64,000 bases of DNA from Prorocentrum cordatum (lineage: Eukaryota > Sar > Dinophyceae > Prorocentrales > Prorocentraceae). The notes below the pieces were generated by a model. That model ran no database searches, was not told where the DNA came from, and was given only the letters and a program-made list of their open reading frames with translations. The translations under genes and the position numbers were made by a program. The stretch is taken from positions 144,501 through 208,500 of the forward strand of contig CAUYUJ010017807.1 of the NCBI GenBank assembly GCA_963575745.1, given 5' to 3'. Positions 11,031 through 23,369 of the stretch are shown piece by piece; positions within the stretch are counted from its first letter, which is position 1; each line of letters begins with the position of its first letter.

Positions 11031-14000
11031 GCGCGTGAATGTAGTGCCCAGGTTGGGCGACAGGCGCGGCGGCGACCTCGCCCTTGCGAGGGCGGCCGCG
11101 TTGGGGAGCAAGCGCCAGCGCAACGATATTGCTCAGCAGGAAAAGTTGTTTCGAGAGCAGTTTCAGGCGCCGCCCCACGTGATCACCCAGAGCTTCTCGA
11201 ACAGCTCGTTCCTCGTGGCACCGCCGCTCATCGACCACGTCGGGAACTTCTTCGCCCGTTGCAGACAGCGGGAAGATTGGGGGGTGGAGAGTGGTGAAAA
11301 CGTTCGCAGTGTCGCTGCTATTCTTTTCGAGAAGCAGGACTTTGGCTTCGCACTTGCAACTTCGAGGGTCCAGTCGCATGAGCTCGGCGTGCATAGACAA
11401 TTTCTCGGAAAGACGAGCAAGCTGCTGTGCGCTGCGACTTGGCTTCTGGATCGGTTCCGCCGCCGCTTGTTCGGACAGGCAGCTGTAGCCAACACATCAA
11501 TCAGAGCCCTGCAGTTCGTGGACAGTGTTGGGTACGACGAAACTCCATTAAAACTCAAGGATGGCGCACCGAAGACCGACAGAGGCGTTAAGGCTGATGG
11601 TAGGCCTCTGCCGAAAAAGGTATTGGAGATGTTGCCAGAAGACAAAAGGCGATTCCCACCAAGGTGTTACAGACGCAGCAGAGATTCGGCATGTTGTTCG
11701 CGCGTGGCCCTCCAGGCGATCTGCAATCTTACACCATAGTCATTGGTCGGACAATGGCCCAGGTCCAGCCCCTATGGCGGAACACCCCAGGCTGTATCAT
11801 GGCTGCCCTGAGAGATACGTGCGCCACGTCGCTCACCGAGTGCAGGTTTGATGAGTTTAGCCGCATCGCCGCCGTGGATCGACACCCGAGCAATCTGTGC
11901 GTCGAGCGCCGCATCAATCGGAGGACACAGAAACGTTTTGACAATTGGACGTCTATCCTTTTCAAATGTGAACAGCACATGTTGCAGAGTGCGCGGGTAT
12001 TGGCAACGTGGAAGTTCTCCCACACGATCACGGGTATGATCAACTTGTCTTTGTCGCTGGACCACCAGAACAATTTAGCGATATTCAGACAATGCATGTA
12101 CGAAGTCCTGATGCACCGTTGCAAGGTAATCGACACGCCTTCCAGCCCAGATGCAGTGATGAGGAAAAGATTGATTTTGTCGTGGTTCGTATCTAAGAAA
12201 GCTAACACTGACGTAATTGTGCGGGGTCTGCTTGACTTGTTCGCGTCGGGGGATTGGAACAGCAATATATTGGAGATCTACGTTCCACCTGGCACTGAGT
12301 ATGACGAGCAGTCGTTGTTCAGTACAGTTTCGAGCGGCATTGCGAAGGCCCTCGTATTCAGAAACTTCACGGTGTACCAGCGGAAGAAATGGATGGGCGC
12401 AGACGAGGCGCGCTGCGACTTCGCGTTGCCCCTTCCGTTAGGGAACGTGCTGGTTGAGGCGCACAAGGTTTTCTGCGATCGCATCAACGGCCTGCCATAT
12501 CGACCTGCTGCGCACCATCCAGGTGGCGATGCTCCAGCGGCAGCCGCGCTCGGCGCCTTGCTCGACGCTGGAGCCCTCCCCGACGAGGAGGCGATGGAGG
12601 CTCGGCGAGACGATGCAGTCATCGACCCGAGGGGGCTGGCCCCCATTGCCGTAGCAGCGGCCGAGGTCGCGAGGAAGCGCAAGGTAGCTTTGGATTGGCT
12701 GATGTGCAGGACCAGAAATTCGCCATGTTCCCAGGTCGCGGTGCTCAAGATGATACTGTCTATCTTGCAGACAATGCAGGCGGAGGAACTCTACATCGGG
12801 CCCAAGAAGTGGGAGCGGCGCCAGGAGGCGCAGGCTGCGCGGCTGGCAGGGCAACCCAATACGGGCAAACTGCTTCGCACATACGCAGTGTTGGTGCACG
12901 CGGAAGGCGAGATCGAAGCTCGAGCATTGAAGAGAATGCGGACCCTTCTTTTCGAGCATCGCATTTGGATACTGTTGCGGGATGGAGATATGACAAACGA
13001 TTTGAAAGCAGACGCATTTACAAGCTTATCGCCGGCAGGGGCCTACATCGAGGACTTGATCGCGGGCCCGCATTCCCAACCACCGTGGACTTTGTTTCTC
13101 ATGCTTAACCATCCCGAGCTCGCAGATGCAATCCAGCAGACGCCGAAATGCCATTTGGACAGATGGGGTAGGAAATTCTTGGAAAGAAATGACATCCGCA
13201 CAGGCGAGGCCAAAATGAAGCTCTTGGTGCACGCCATCCTCATTTCAACGAACACTGATCACCTCGAGGTCTCGAACTCACATATTCGCCGGATTGTGAA
13301 AAAGCATGTGCAATGCCAGCAGGCTGATCCAATTGGGCTCTACGAAATTGATGGCTGCTTGCATTCGCGCCTGGAGTACGGCGCCACGAGTTTCTGTGGA
13401 TTCTGGGGCAGACACCGAGGGCACCGACGAACACAATCCTGGCGGTCCAAAGTATGGTGGCGGCGGCGCATGGCGTGCTTTCGCGAGGAAGCAGAGGTCG
13501 AATGATCTGGCAGAGGTTGGTCGCCTGTATCGGGCCCTCAAGGACACCGTCGGTTCTGAGGTGCTGGAGCAGTGTATCGCGGAGGGCAAGGCGACCACAG
13601 CGAGGCGGCGAAGGGGGGAATCAGTGTTCGGCATGAAGCGTAGCAAGGTCGATCGCCTGCAAGAGCAACGGTACTTGGTGGCCAGGATGTCGGAGGGCAA
13701 TCTTGAGAGTGCAGTCGACAAGGTGATCAGCGACGCGCAGACGTATTCCTACGATGTCGCCGAGACGATGCTGCTGACCAATAGATTGCGCAATACTCGT
13801 GCTGCAAAGCGACGCGAGGAGGAAGATAAGGACTCCATGGACATTGCCGCCTTCGAGGCAGCTGCGGCCGAAGCTCGGCGGGGCGAGCTCGCCAGTCAGA
13901 TGCCCGAGGCTGCCAGCCATGTTTCAGGACTGAGAGTGGCCCCTGGCCCCATCCACGGCATGGGGGTGATGGAAGCCGACGTTGGGTCGGCTTGTGCAGA

Positions 14001-14509
14001 CGCCACGGGTTTGATTCAGTACGTGAATGATATGCAGAAACATCAGAAGAATTTCATGGCATCTTTGGGTAATTCTTGGAACTTCCTTCACAGGACGATG
14101 CGCGACGATGCCGCTGATGCAGGCAAGTCGAGCGATGAGGAGGAGGAGCATCGCCATGGTTGCTGCTGGGGCCTGGGCGTCTGCATATGCTCGGATGCTG
14201 GGGCGCAGCTTTGGCGTTTTCGGAACTCCGTGCTGCTCGCCATGAAGGCCATGTGCCCGAGGAGCGGGTGCAACCGCAGGACGCTGCTCAAGGACGGTCA
14301 CATCGTCCTGCGATTCGAGTCGTCGCTTGCTGACGGTGCAGATGATGCTTTGGCTGACTTCTGGGGTCTCGGCACGGACGTCCGCTATTGGCGCGTCAGC
14401 AGCCAATCCTTGGCGCCATTTGTGCCGCGCGTGCAGGAGATGACCGTGGCCAGTGATGAGGAGGCACTTGGCGCCAACCGAAGGGGAGATGAGATTGCAC
14501 CCAAGGTGG

Positions 14510-15332
14510 GTCGTGCGAACTGGGGCGTGGGGGCATGTGGTTGGGGCCCAGAGCTACAGAGCCACATCTTGTTCCATGGGGCCCCTGGCGCCTAGCTTGC
14601 CCCCATCATCAATTCCATTGGCGATGTCCACGAGGGCAGTCTGGGGGTCTGGAGGAGCGGCGCTGGCCGCGGGCACTAGCATGTTCAAGCAATAGCGCCG
14701 ACAATGGTGAAGTGAGGCCTTCGGGGGGCCTCTGGGCTCTTGGCTCTTGGCCCGTGGTGCTATCTTGGGCCTTGGGATCTTGGGTATTTGGTCTTGTGCA
14801 CTATTTGATAGATTCGGGCTTTTGCCACCCCCACCATTGGGGCTCTCCTTGATCTCCTCGGGAGTTTCGGGCCATTTTCTGAGTTGTAGCCTGTAGGCCT
14901 GTAGCCTGTAGGCTGTAGGCTGTAGGCTGGACCGGTGGATATCATTAGTTTGCGCATCACCGCTCGGATGTGGCATAGCGCACAACATCATGTTTATGGC
15001 CTCTTGTTGCACTCTTGGGTCATGGCGTCTTGACTCTAGGGTCTACTGTCTAATGTCTAGGGTCTTGGGTCTAGGGTTTAGGGTCTAGGGCTCGCATGGT
15101 GCCACCTGGAGCCTGGGCCCCCCTGGAGCTGTCTCTGCACGCATCACACCCTTCTGAGGCCTCGCGATCTTGGGGCAATCTTGAGGCATCATTGGCTTAT
15201 GGGGCCCATCGGTAGCGACACTGTGATAAAGAATAGTGCGCAGGGAACGTCTATATTCTATATATTACTATGTCTGGTGCTTTCTAAGCTATGGGCCCCG
15301 AGCCGCATTCCCGCTGCGCTCTCGGAGGGCAG
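14510..15332 (+). other. Probable intron or insertion in the large gene, with minisatellites
   Basis: The coding frame ends at 14595 if unspliced and resumes in a different frame at about 15333. The interval contains a TGTAGGC repeat (14886-14935), a GGTCTAGGG/TTTAGGG repeat (15037-15092) and CTTGGG-rich text (14710-14790) like the dispersed element. The exact splice sites are uncertain. Confidence 0.4.
15037..15092. repeat. Telomere-like GGTCTAGGG minisatellite
   Basis: Six or so 7-10 bp copies of G(G/T)TCTAGGG, with one TTTAGGG, form a short interstitial array. It is too degenerate and short to be a telomere end. Confidence 0.6.
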
Positions 15333-15934
15333 CGACTGATTGGTGCAACCTGTATGTGATGGCTGAGCGGTTTTCGTTCAACCTGACCTGGCGCATGTCC
15401 TTGTTGGAGCTCGCCACGCACGCACGTTCATGCCCTCGTTTCCAGCCCGCGGTGCCTCTCTTCAAAGAGTTTTACCCGCCCGTGGAGCAGCGACAGGTAT
15501 GGCCTGCACTGCCGCGCAGCAGGGGTCGGCCTGGACCTCGGGGCGGCCGTGGTGGAGGCGACGGCGATGGCCGCGGGCGCGCGCGCGGCCGCAGTGGTGC
15601 CCGCGGGAGAGGGCGAGGGCGCCGCGGGCGCGCCGCTGCCGCGCCTGCCGCGCCCGCGCCGCAGCCAGAGGCGGGGCGCGGGGCTGGGGCGCGCGGCCGC
15701 GGCCGCGGTGGAGGCGACGGCTACGTGCATGAGCCGTGGCTGGAGGGCTCGGACGTCGGCTCCGATGACGGCATGGGCGGCGGAGACGACGTGCGCATCG
15801 ATGCACACTTCGACGAGCGCGACGAGGCCGAGGGGTCAGACGTCGGCTCCGACGGCGCGGGCTCGGGCGCGAATGATTCAAGCTCGGACGGATCTTGGGA
15901 ACAGCACGGCTCCGACGAGGAGCTCGGTCTTTAA

Positions 15935-16660
15935 TTACACCAGCCCACCTCCCCCATCCTTCCGGTTTCGGATGGGGTGAGGGGAGGGACATATACGGGG
16001 GCGGGGGGTAGGGTAGGGTCAAGCCGTCAAGCCAGCTCGAGCGAGTCAAGCATTGCATGCCCAGTCCCATGCGCCCTCCCACAACATGAGAAACAGTGAT
16101 GGGTGGGACGCGGTGGTAACGGGATGGGAAATCGGTGGGGTGGGGTGTAGTGTGTAGTGGGCATGGGGTGGGGTAGGGTAGAAGGGGGGAAGGCTGTGGG
16201 AAGCGGCGGGAGGAGCGGATGAGCAGTGATCATGATGGTGGGGGCGGAATGCGATGGGGAGGGTGGGTGGGTGGGGGGGGGGGAGGATAAGGATGCGTTG
16301 ATGGCCCGAGCAGGTTGGGGGAGAGGGGTGAGGGAGGGGCGATGCGCGAAGTAGTATTGGGAATTAGGAACTAGGAACTATGATGCTAGGTTATAGGAGC
16401 TAGGAGCTAGGAGCTAGGAGGCAGGGCAAGGATTGATAATTGGTGAAGCGCGTGGGTAATGCAACGCGGAAGGCTAGGGGCTACGGGCTAGGGGCTAGGG
16501 GCTAGGAATATGGCGGGGATCGTGGAGATGGGGTGCCGATGAGGGCGATGATGCTGAGGGGGGTTGCGAGGGGCGAGGAGGAGAGCAAGGGCGGGGAAGA
16601 GGGGGTTGCAGGATGATGGGTAGGAGGAAAGGGGGTAGGACACGGTGGAACTCAAAGAGG
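15935..16660. repeat. G-rich stretch with GCTAGG minisatellites
   Basis: Strong G over C skew with many GGGTGGG runs, including a G tract near 16268-16281. GGAGCTAGGAGCTAG-type minisatellites lie at 16355-16425 and 16475-16510. Several spots could form G-quadruplexes. No gene. Confidence 0.7.
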
Positions 16661-17240
16661 CTGGCGGCCCGCCCTCCCCAGACAAATCCGCCCCCCTCCC
16701 CCTCTCCCCCCCGCCGCCCCCACCCGCCGCGCCATTCCCGCCTCAGGAGACTGACGACTCAGGGTTGTCGTGGGCGGGGGGCGCGGAGGAGGAGGACACC
16801 GAGGAGGAACCATCTAACGGCTTTTCGGTCATTCCGCTGCCCCTCGGGTTCGCATTGATGGTGGTTTCGCCTCAGCGCCTCAGCACATGTCACGCTCCAG
16901 CTCCTGATGTGGGCGGGGGGCTTCAGAGTTGCGCGGTCTCGTTAGCGCGCGCGCGCTTTTCGAATTGCGCTTTCGGCTCGGCGCCAGCCTCGCCCCTGCC
17001 ACTCTGCTGCCCTGCAGCCGCGTGTTGCGATTGCCACTCTTCTGCATCCCCCTGGCGGTGGCTGCGCGGTTGACCCCCCCCCCCCCCCCGCCATGCACAC
17101 ATACTTTGCGCAGCTCGTGCGTCGAATTCGTCGGCGACGTGCGCGCTGCCCGCCCGCTTATGCGGAAACGTGTCTGCGGCGGGCGGCCGCCGCATACTGT
17201 ATGTTTCGCGCGCGCGTTAAATTCTCAACGCTTCGTGCAA
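16661..17240. other. No supported gene; C-rich then mixed sequence
   Basis: A C-rich run at 16670-16740 is followed by GC-rich DNA and a C homopolymer at about 17079-17092. A frame at 16645-17073 is open but ends in Ala/Cys/Ser text with no family resemblance. Confidence 0.4.
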
Positions 17241-17244
17241 CGTG

Positions 17245-18107
17245 TAACCCGACCTGCATATTCAGAAGCCATGCCCATGAGAGCTGACGGGGAATGTCAA
17301 GAAGGGACACATATAATGAACCAAAGTGGGCAATGAGAGAAGAGTGGTCAGGGTGTTGGAATGTTGGAGCCCTCTCTGAGCTCTTTTGGAAGGTCTCTGG
17401 GCCTTCTTGGGATTCTTGGGCGGGCGGGGGGGGGGGGGGTGCATCGGGGCCCTCTTGATGCCCTTCTGTGGCTCTCTTTTGGGCTTTTTGGGAGCCCTGG
17501 AGGACCTCTTGGGGCTGTCGTGGAGGGTGTCGGTTAGAAGATATGGCGTCTTCCCGTGGTGTCCCCCTCTGGGGCAATCAAGATAGCCCCTTGGGACGTT
17601 CTTGGGCCTCTGTTGGGGCGCTATTGGGCGCTCTTGGGGCCGTCACAGGGCATAGGGCCTCTTGGGCTCTTCTTGGGGCTTTCTTATGCCATCTTAAGGC
17701 TTGAGAAGCGCATCGGGAGAGAAACGGCGAGAGAGCAAACATGATAACACTTTCTTGCGTTTGTTGAAGGTCTGGAGTCTTGGCTTCTCGGGGAGGTCCT
17801 GAGGGGTCTGCAAAAGCACCTTCAACCGTCTTGTGTCTTGTGGCCCTCTTAAGGCCTTTTGGAAGCATGGTGGAGCTCATCTTGAGCGACCTTACACTGT
17901 CTTGAGCCATCTTGGAGGCCATCGATGAGCCCTCTTGGAGCCATCTATGGGCATCTTGTGCGCCCCACCCCCTCGCGGGGACCCCCGTCCAGGTCCAGGG
18001 GAGGGGGTATGGGGAGGGGTAAACCCGTCCCCGAAGGGGAAGAAGGGGTTGTGGAAGAGGAACCAGGAACATCGTTAAACCGCCTGTCGCCCAAATGGCT
18101 GGCGGGA
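17245..18107 (+). mobile_element. Dispersed TIR element, copy A
   Basis: Matches 60644-61495 over its whole length: ATTCAGAAG near the left end, GGTCAGGGTGTTGGA, CCCTGGAGG.CTCTTGGGG, CCGTCCAGGTCCAGGGGAGG, then ACATCGTTAAACCGCCTGTC at the right end. Text of the CTTGGGGCC type fills the middle. The left end (17245-17263) and the reverse complement of the right end (18093-18107) are degenerate inverted repeats. It contains a G homopolymer near 17426-17440 and no long protein frame, so it would be non-autonomous. Confidence 0.65.
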
Positions 18108-18109
18108 TT

Positions 18110-21100
18110 TTAGCGGCTGGTGGCTGCGGGCAGAAGTGCCTTGGGTGTTGGCTTGAGGCTTGAATTTGATGTGCACGTATTTCGATAGTTCGGCATTTTT
18201 TGGCTTAAGCTTTCGGTAGTAGGTAGTAGGTGGTAGGTTTTAAGTGCTGCGATTACGCGTCGGGCGTAGGCTTAGACTGGGCCCCCTTGTAGGTGTAGGT
18301 GCGTAGGTTTTGTAGGGCTTGCCACGGCGCCACCAGCCGTGTACATGCAATGCAATGTAGGGTCTCAGCGAGCGCTTTGCATTTATCGCGCTCATGTTTG
18401 TTTCTTGTAGCTTGTAGCTTGTAGCGTGTAGCCAGCGCTGGCCGCTGGCGAACATTTGCTGCCCGCGTTGTCCTTGCTGCGGCCCCGACGCAGATGCGCG
18501 GAAAGGCGCGCGGCAGGTGTTGTCATGAAAATCTCGAGCCCGCCAGTGCCTAAGACAGCGCGTGCGCCCGCTGTTGCGCGCGGTTTGTTGTTAGGTCTGG
18601 CAATGGTAGGCTTGTCATCAGCGCTGGCAGGCACTCACGCAAGCACGCTAGTCGCTAGTATACTGCGCTGCGCTGCCATTATTTCACGCGCGCGGTGTTG
18701 GTTCACAAGTCGATGCGCCGCGCAGCGCCGCGTCGCCGTATGCGGCATGCTTACAGGCATCCGCGGCGTGGGGAACATTTTCTGAATATGCAGCTTCACC
18801 TTGCCGTTCTTGCGCGCTGGTGCATCAACGCATTCGCCTGGCGGAAGTTGCATTGTATGAGCCGTTGATGTTGGGCCGTGGGCCCTGCGGCAATTCGGCA
18901 AATGGCTCGCGCGCCCCAGCCACCAGCATCCCAGCAGCTCAATGGGTCGCGCGCCCCAACTCCCAGCAGCTGGGCTGCGCGCGGGGCCGCGCCGCGTAGT
19001 TCCCGCCCACCTGGCGGCGCGAATTTCCTCTGGCTGCAAGAGCACTTGCGCTTGCGACGGGCCAGCTGGCCAGCTGGCCAGCTGCTGGCTATGGGCTATG
19101 GTTTGGGCGTCTCGATCGGTTTGTGTTTGCGCCCAGGCGCGTTGTTTGCAGCGTGGCCTGCGCGTCTGTTCATGGTTCAACTGTCAATGTTGAGCATGAT
19201 GGCGTTGGCGATCGTTTACTTGCCCGACCGCGGCCTGAGTTATGAGTGGCGCCATTGGCTTCGGGCATTATCGAAGCGCGGGTTCTTGGTCCTCGGCTGC
19301 CCTGCAGTCGCGGCAGGCCCGAGGTCAGAGGTGATTTGGTTATAGATTCGATGGGCGGGCATGTGCGGGCTCGCCATTTCGGGGCCGCGCGCTTTTGCAC
19401 CTGCCGCGGCACATTCGGCGGGCGGTATGGGCGCGCGATTGCCGTGAGAGCTGTTGTTGCGTTTGTCGTACCATTGCATTTTCGTTATTTCTGGGCGCTC
19501 TGCTGTTTTCCGTGCTCCCACTTCCAAGCGCCTAAGCGGCTAAGGTCTAAGCTCTAAGCCTCTCATGTTTAAATCTCTAAGGTGCACTGTTCCAGGCTTA
19601 CGCGTTGAAGGTCGGGCTTCAAGCTACAGCGGCGCCCTGGGCAGCTAGAATACATGTTCAAACGGCCAACGTTCCAACTCCTCCCTGCTTAAGCGTTGCC
19701 AGGTGCTCAGTTACCGATGGTATGTGTGCCCTTTGTGTACCGAGTTCCTACGCATCTGAACAGTTCGGTGCAGCGCGCGGCTCGCGCGCGTGCCAGCGCG
19801 CGCCTGGCCAGCGCGAGCGCGACGCGCGGGCGATGATTTCGTCTACGGTCTACGCGCCCAGCTTCCATAAGCACAGAGCAGACGTCACGCGCGCGCAAGT
19901 CGCAAGTCGCAGAGCAAGTCCACAGCGACGCTTGCTGACTGCGTGGAAATGCGAGAGAAGATGTGGCGCGCGCCAGAGCGAATTCGGGTTGCCCGCGTCG
20001 CATGGCCGCTTGGCCCGTGGGCGGATTATTGAGAGATGGTAGCTGGCAGCTAGGAGCTTGGTGCGGGTTGCTAGTTGGTAAATTTAAATTTGGTAGCTGG
20101 CAGCTGTTAGACGCTCGCTCGCTAGCTGCTAGCTGCTCGCTGATCGCTGATGGTTCGTCAGCGACCAGCTGCTAGCATGCTAGCTGATCGCCGCTAGCTG
20201 CTCGCTGCGAAGTGCTAGCGGCCCGTGCCATTGCGCTGTCGGCTCAAAAAGCGCGGCAGCGCGCAGCGGGCGTGCAAACCGCCCGCGTGCGCGCGCGGGG
20301 AGGTGCGCATTCCCGCCGCATAGGAATAGCCATGCTGGTTGAGGCTCCGCGATATGGAGTCTTGGGCTTAAGGTTGGCCCATAGCGCCTGGCCCCATGGC
20401 GCCCAGCGCCTGGCGCCTAGCGGGCATCTCCGAGCGGCCCAGCGCATCGCGCGCCGACATGGCTCTCAACGCGTCGCGCGGTGCTCGCCCGCCTGCCCGC
20501 CGTGCAACGTGCAGCGCGCGCTTGGATCGCCTGCGCGCGCCAGCGGACGGCCCAGCAGTTTGCAACCTCCCAGTTGAAAGGCTGCCGCTTTGGCCTGGGG
20601 TCTAAGGTCTAAGCCCCAAGCCTTACCCCAAGCTTAGACATTGATGTGACTCCTGGGCGCCCACGCATATGGCCCCCGAGGTCCAAGTTGCTTATGTGTC
20701 TACTTCACCGTGGTCTTCGCCACGCGGCTTCACGCGCCCATGGCGCCGCGCGTCGGTCGAGGCGAGCGCGCGCGGGGCGCTCCGCAGACACGCCGCAGAG
20801 ACCGCCTTGTATGTTGTAGGCGTCGAAGTGACATTTGCATTAGCCATCCTTCGCCATTAATCCGCAGCCCCTGGTGCCCTGATGCCTCCTAGTGCCTAGT
20901 GCCTGGTGCCCAGTGCGCGCCCGCTGGGTACTGCAATTTGCAATGCGGCTTTCACGCGCGCGGCGCATGGTGCAACGCGCGCCAAGCGCGCGGGGCGTCT
21001 GAGTTCTTGGTTGCCAATCAGCAGCGTCGCAGCGTTTGCCTCGGGCTTGGGCATTGCAGCTGCGCCTTCAACTTAACGCTTGGCCCTTTCGCGGGGCGCG

Positions 21101-21550
21101 TGCACGCGGCCACGGCGCGCGACATCCAGCGCGCGCTACAACGCGCGGCGCGACCATGCGCGCTTAGCGCTTGGCTTTTACCGCGCGCCGATGTCGCAGT
21201 CTTGCAACGTGCACCGCCCCCTCTGCCCCACGCCCGACCGCCCCTCGCCCGCGCGCGGGAACGCATTGCATGCCGATATACTTCCACGCGGCGCATGGCA
21301 GACGGCAGCGCGGGGTATCGCGCCGCCATATATTATTGAATTCTGAGGCGTTGTATTCGCGTTGCAAAGAAGTGGGTGCCCGTTGCATTTGCGTTGCATT
21401 GGCGTTGCGGCGCGCTTGGTATGTAATTTGAATAACCTGTGTTCGAGGTTGGGTGTCAGGGTTTGGTGGCCGCGCAGTGTATTGCGTACAACATCTAGAT
21501 TACATATGAACACTGAATTGTGGGGCATTGCACCAATATTGCATTTGCAT
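18110..21550. other. Gene-poor stretch with short minisatellites
   Basis: No supported gene over 3.4 kb. It contains GTAGTAGGTAGTAGG at 18217-18240, a CTTGTAG repeat at 18405-18432, GCTAGCTGCT-type palindromic repeats at 20035-20215 and GGCGCC-rich text at 20390-20440. Open frames here are Arg/Ala-rich on both strands. Confidence 0.45.
20035..20215. repeat. GCTAGCTGCT short repeat cluster
   Basis: Repeated GCTAGC palindromes and AGCTGCTAGC units, degenerate, over 180 bp. Confidence 0.6.
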
Positions 21551-21559
21551 TGCAACAGG

Positions 21560-22393
21560 GTGCCCGCGTCGGTGCTTACATGCCTTGTGCTTTGCTTTGC
21601 AAGGCACGCGGGCCTGGTCCAGTTCCCCTTCCAACCCCGCCGCCGACGGGAGCGGCCACATCTTCTTCGTCTGGGTCTGGGCCGCCACCCCCGCCACCCG
21701 CGGGCCCAGTGGAACGGGTGAAAGCAGACGTAGTGTTCTTTGTCGATTGCGGTCCAGGCAAGAAGCCCGGCAAGATCACATGGTATATTGCGGCCTTGCG
21801 GTTCCCGCGTGGATACTAATCGGTGCCCTTTTGCCAATGAGGGATCGCATCTGGGTTTTATGTTCTAGGTTTCACTTTTTAGACAGGGGGCGGCGTAGCT
21901 GGAACAGGAGTTTGGAGGATGAGGAGAATTAGGGGGGCAATTGGCAATGGCGAGGGCGACAACAAACACTACCCACTACCTGGTACAAAAGCGAAGAAGA
22001 GGGCGGCGACGACGACAGGAAAGCTGGCCCAAAGGACGCGCCATGCACCTTTGGCCTCGTCTGGAGGCGCGCGCGGATTGTAAGAGCGGGAATTTTGAGG
22101 CTGTTTGCAAAAATTGTACAGGGTTGTGCCGTCGCACAAAAAAACGTCTTATCCCCCTTAAAAGGGGGAGGATAGTGACTCACCCTGGACAGGGCCGCCC
22201 CGTCGGCGATCTTGTTGCTTGGCTCTTGCACGGTGCGACAAACCCAGCCGTTCATAAGGGTCACGATCCGCCGCGCCCTGCCAGGTTAGATGGCAGGGCT
22301 CTTGCTAAACTGTCTGTTTCAGGGCGGCAGGTGCTCGCGCAGGAACGCCCGAAGGGCGCAGACCCTGGCAGCGAGCCCAATTCGCCCATATGA
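21560..22393 (+). CDS. Small Cys/His protein, copy 3, interrupted by an intron or insertion
   Basis: The 5' part (to about 21785) gives a Pro/Ser linker and VDCGPGKKPGKITWY, matching the GKITYY motif of the copies at 9347 and 49048. The 3' part (about 22075-22393, different frame) gives KSGNFEAVCKNC, GLCRRTK, HPGQGRPVGDLVAWL and the end SEPNSPI, matching FEAV..., CRRSR and GQGRC..ELIAWL. Some 290 bp between them has no counterpart in the other copies, is not in frame, and starts next to a GT (about 21781). It is either a spliced intron or an insertion. Sequence outside the domain is strongly diverged. No start codon can be assigned. Confidence 0.5.
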
Positions 22394-23250
22394 AGCTACA
22401 GTGTGCCCGCTCGCCTGGCCGTGCGAACTTGCTGCTTAACATGTTACGTTCCAACTGGAGACTGGAAACTGGAACGCAAAACAATATTTTGGCAGTCTGG
22501 TGACTGGTATCTGATAGATTGGTACGTGCATTGTGTGTGATGCGTTATGTTATATGTGCTAAGCGTTAGGCGCTATGCCATGCTCTGCCATGACGTTCCC
22601 CCGCGCCACGGCAGTGCTATGTGCTATGCTGCTATGCGATGTTACGTTCAGCCCAGCGCGAAGGCTATGAGCCGATGCAACATGTTTGTATGTTGCCGCG
22701 TATGCGTTTCCCACTCCTCAATGCAATATGCTATTCGCTGTGTTCGACAAATGCGGAGCTGTGAACTGCGTCCTGCTGCGAGTGCCCGTGTCGGTATGTG
22801 GGTCCTAGGACGAGACGGTATGGCAAGCGATTGTGTTTACCATTTCGGGCGGTTGGCTCTAGCGGGTCCAGATGGCAAACGCATGTGCTTAATCCAGCGC
22901 CCTAGCCCCAAGCCCCCAGCGGGTGCAGAATCCATTTTGCACAAGGCGAGATGGTGAGATTCCAAACGCATGTGTTCGCCTTACAGGGTGGTGGGAGATT
23001 AGGCGGTGTAGTGTTGCAAACGCTTGTGCTTGCCCTTGTGGGTGGCGGATTGAACATCGCTGCACAATTCAATGCTGCAAACACGCGTGCTTATTTAACG
23101 CATCGGCCTGGCGGGTGGTGGGTTTCAAGCAATGCAGGGTTTAAACATTGCAAGCGTTTGTCCTTACCCTGGGCCCTCCAAAGGGCCGTGTATTTGAAAA
23201 CGAGGTAAGGTCCCATTTGCAAGTGCTGTAAACGGTTTCGCTCAGACCGT
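22394..23250. repeat. TGCTATG and GCAAACGCNTGTGCTT degenerate repeats; no gene
   Basis: At 22540-22650 short GCTATGC-type motifs recur. From about 22875 to 23170 a degenerate unit of roughly 70 bp, marked by CAAACGC.TGTGCTT and GGTGG.GG, recurs about four times. No protein-like frame. Confidence 0.55.
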
Positions 23251-23369
23251 CAATATGATTGACGGTTCGCTCCTTGCTTGTGGCACATCTTCCGTTTACA
23301 GAATCTCTGTGTTCATTACCCAGCACGTTGGAAGCTCTTTCTTCGATTTGCCATCCAGCTCTAGCAGCG

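Larger units (their letters stand above)
11030..15934 (+). pseudogene. Large GGGGAWRAF-type dinoflagellate multicopy protein, frame broken, probable intron
   Basis: Four consecutive protein-like stretches follow one another. First is 11030 to about 11646, with VDSVGYDETPLKLK near 11520-11560. Second is about 11643 to 13371, with KCEQHMLQSARV, ITGMINLSLSLDHQNNLAIF and a GDWNSNI segment. Third is about 13371-14505, with YGGGGAWRAFARKQRS near 13450-13500. Last is 15333-15934, an Arg/Gly-rich part and an acidic Asp/Ser tail. Between parts one and two a single A seems missing from the run at 11644-11647; between two and three the frame moves by +1. A GT near 14506-14511 and an AG at 15331-15332 could bound an intron of about 820 bp. 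I recall the order YDET, GDW, GGGGAWRAF from predicted proteins amplified in dinoflagellate genomes. The biochemical role is unknown; a transposase-like role is speculative. No start ATG is evident. Confidence 0.6.

Noticed and set aside
18190-18215. GCATTTTTTGGCTTAAG, slightly like a dinoflagellate spliced-leader relic
   Set aside because: It differs from the remembered leader by two inserted T bases and several changes, and no gene follows. Chance similarity in T-rich DNA is likely.
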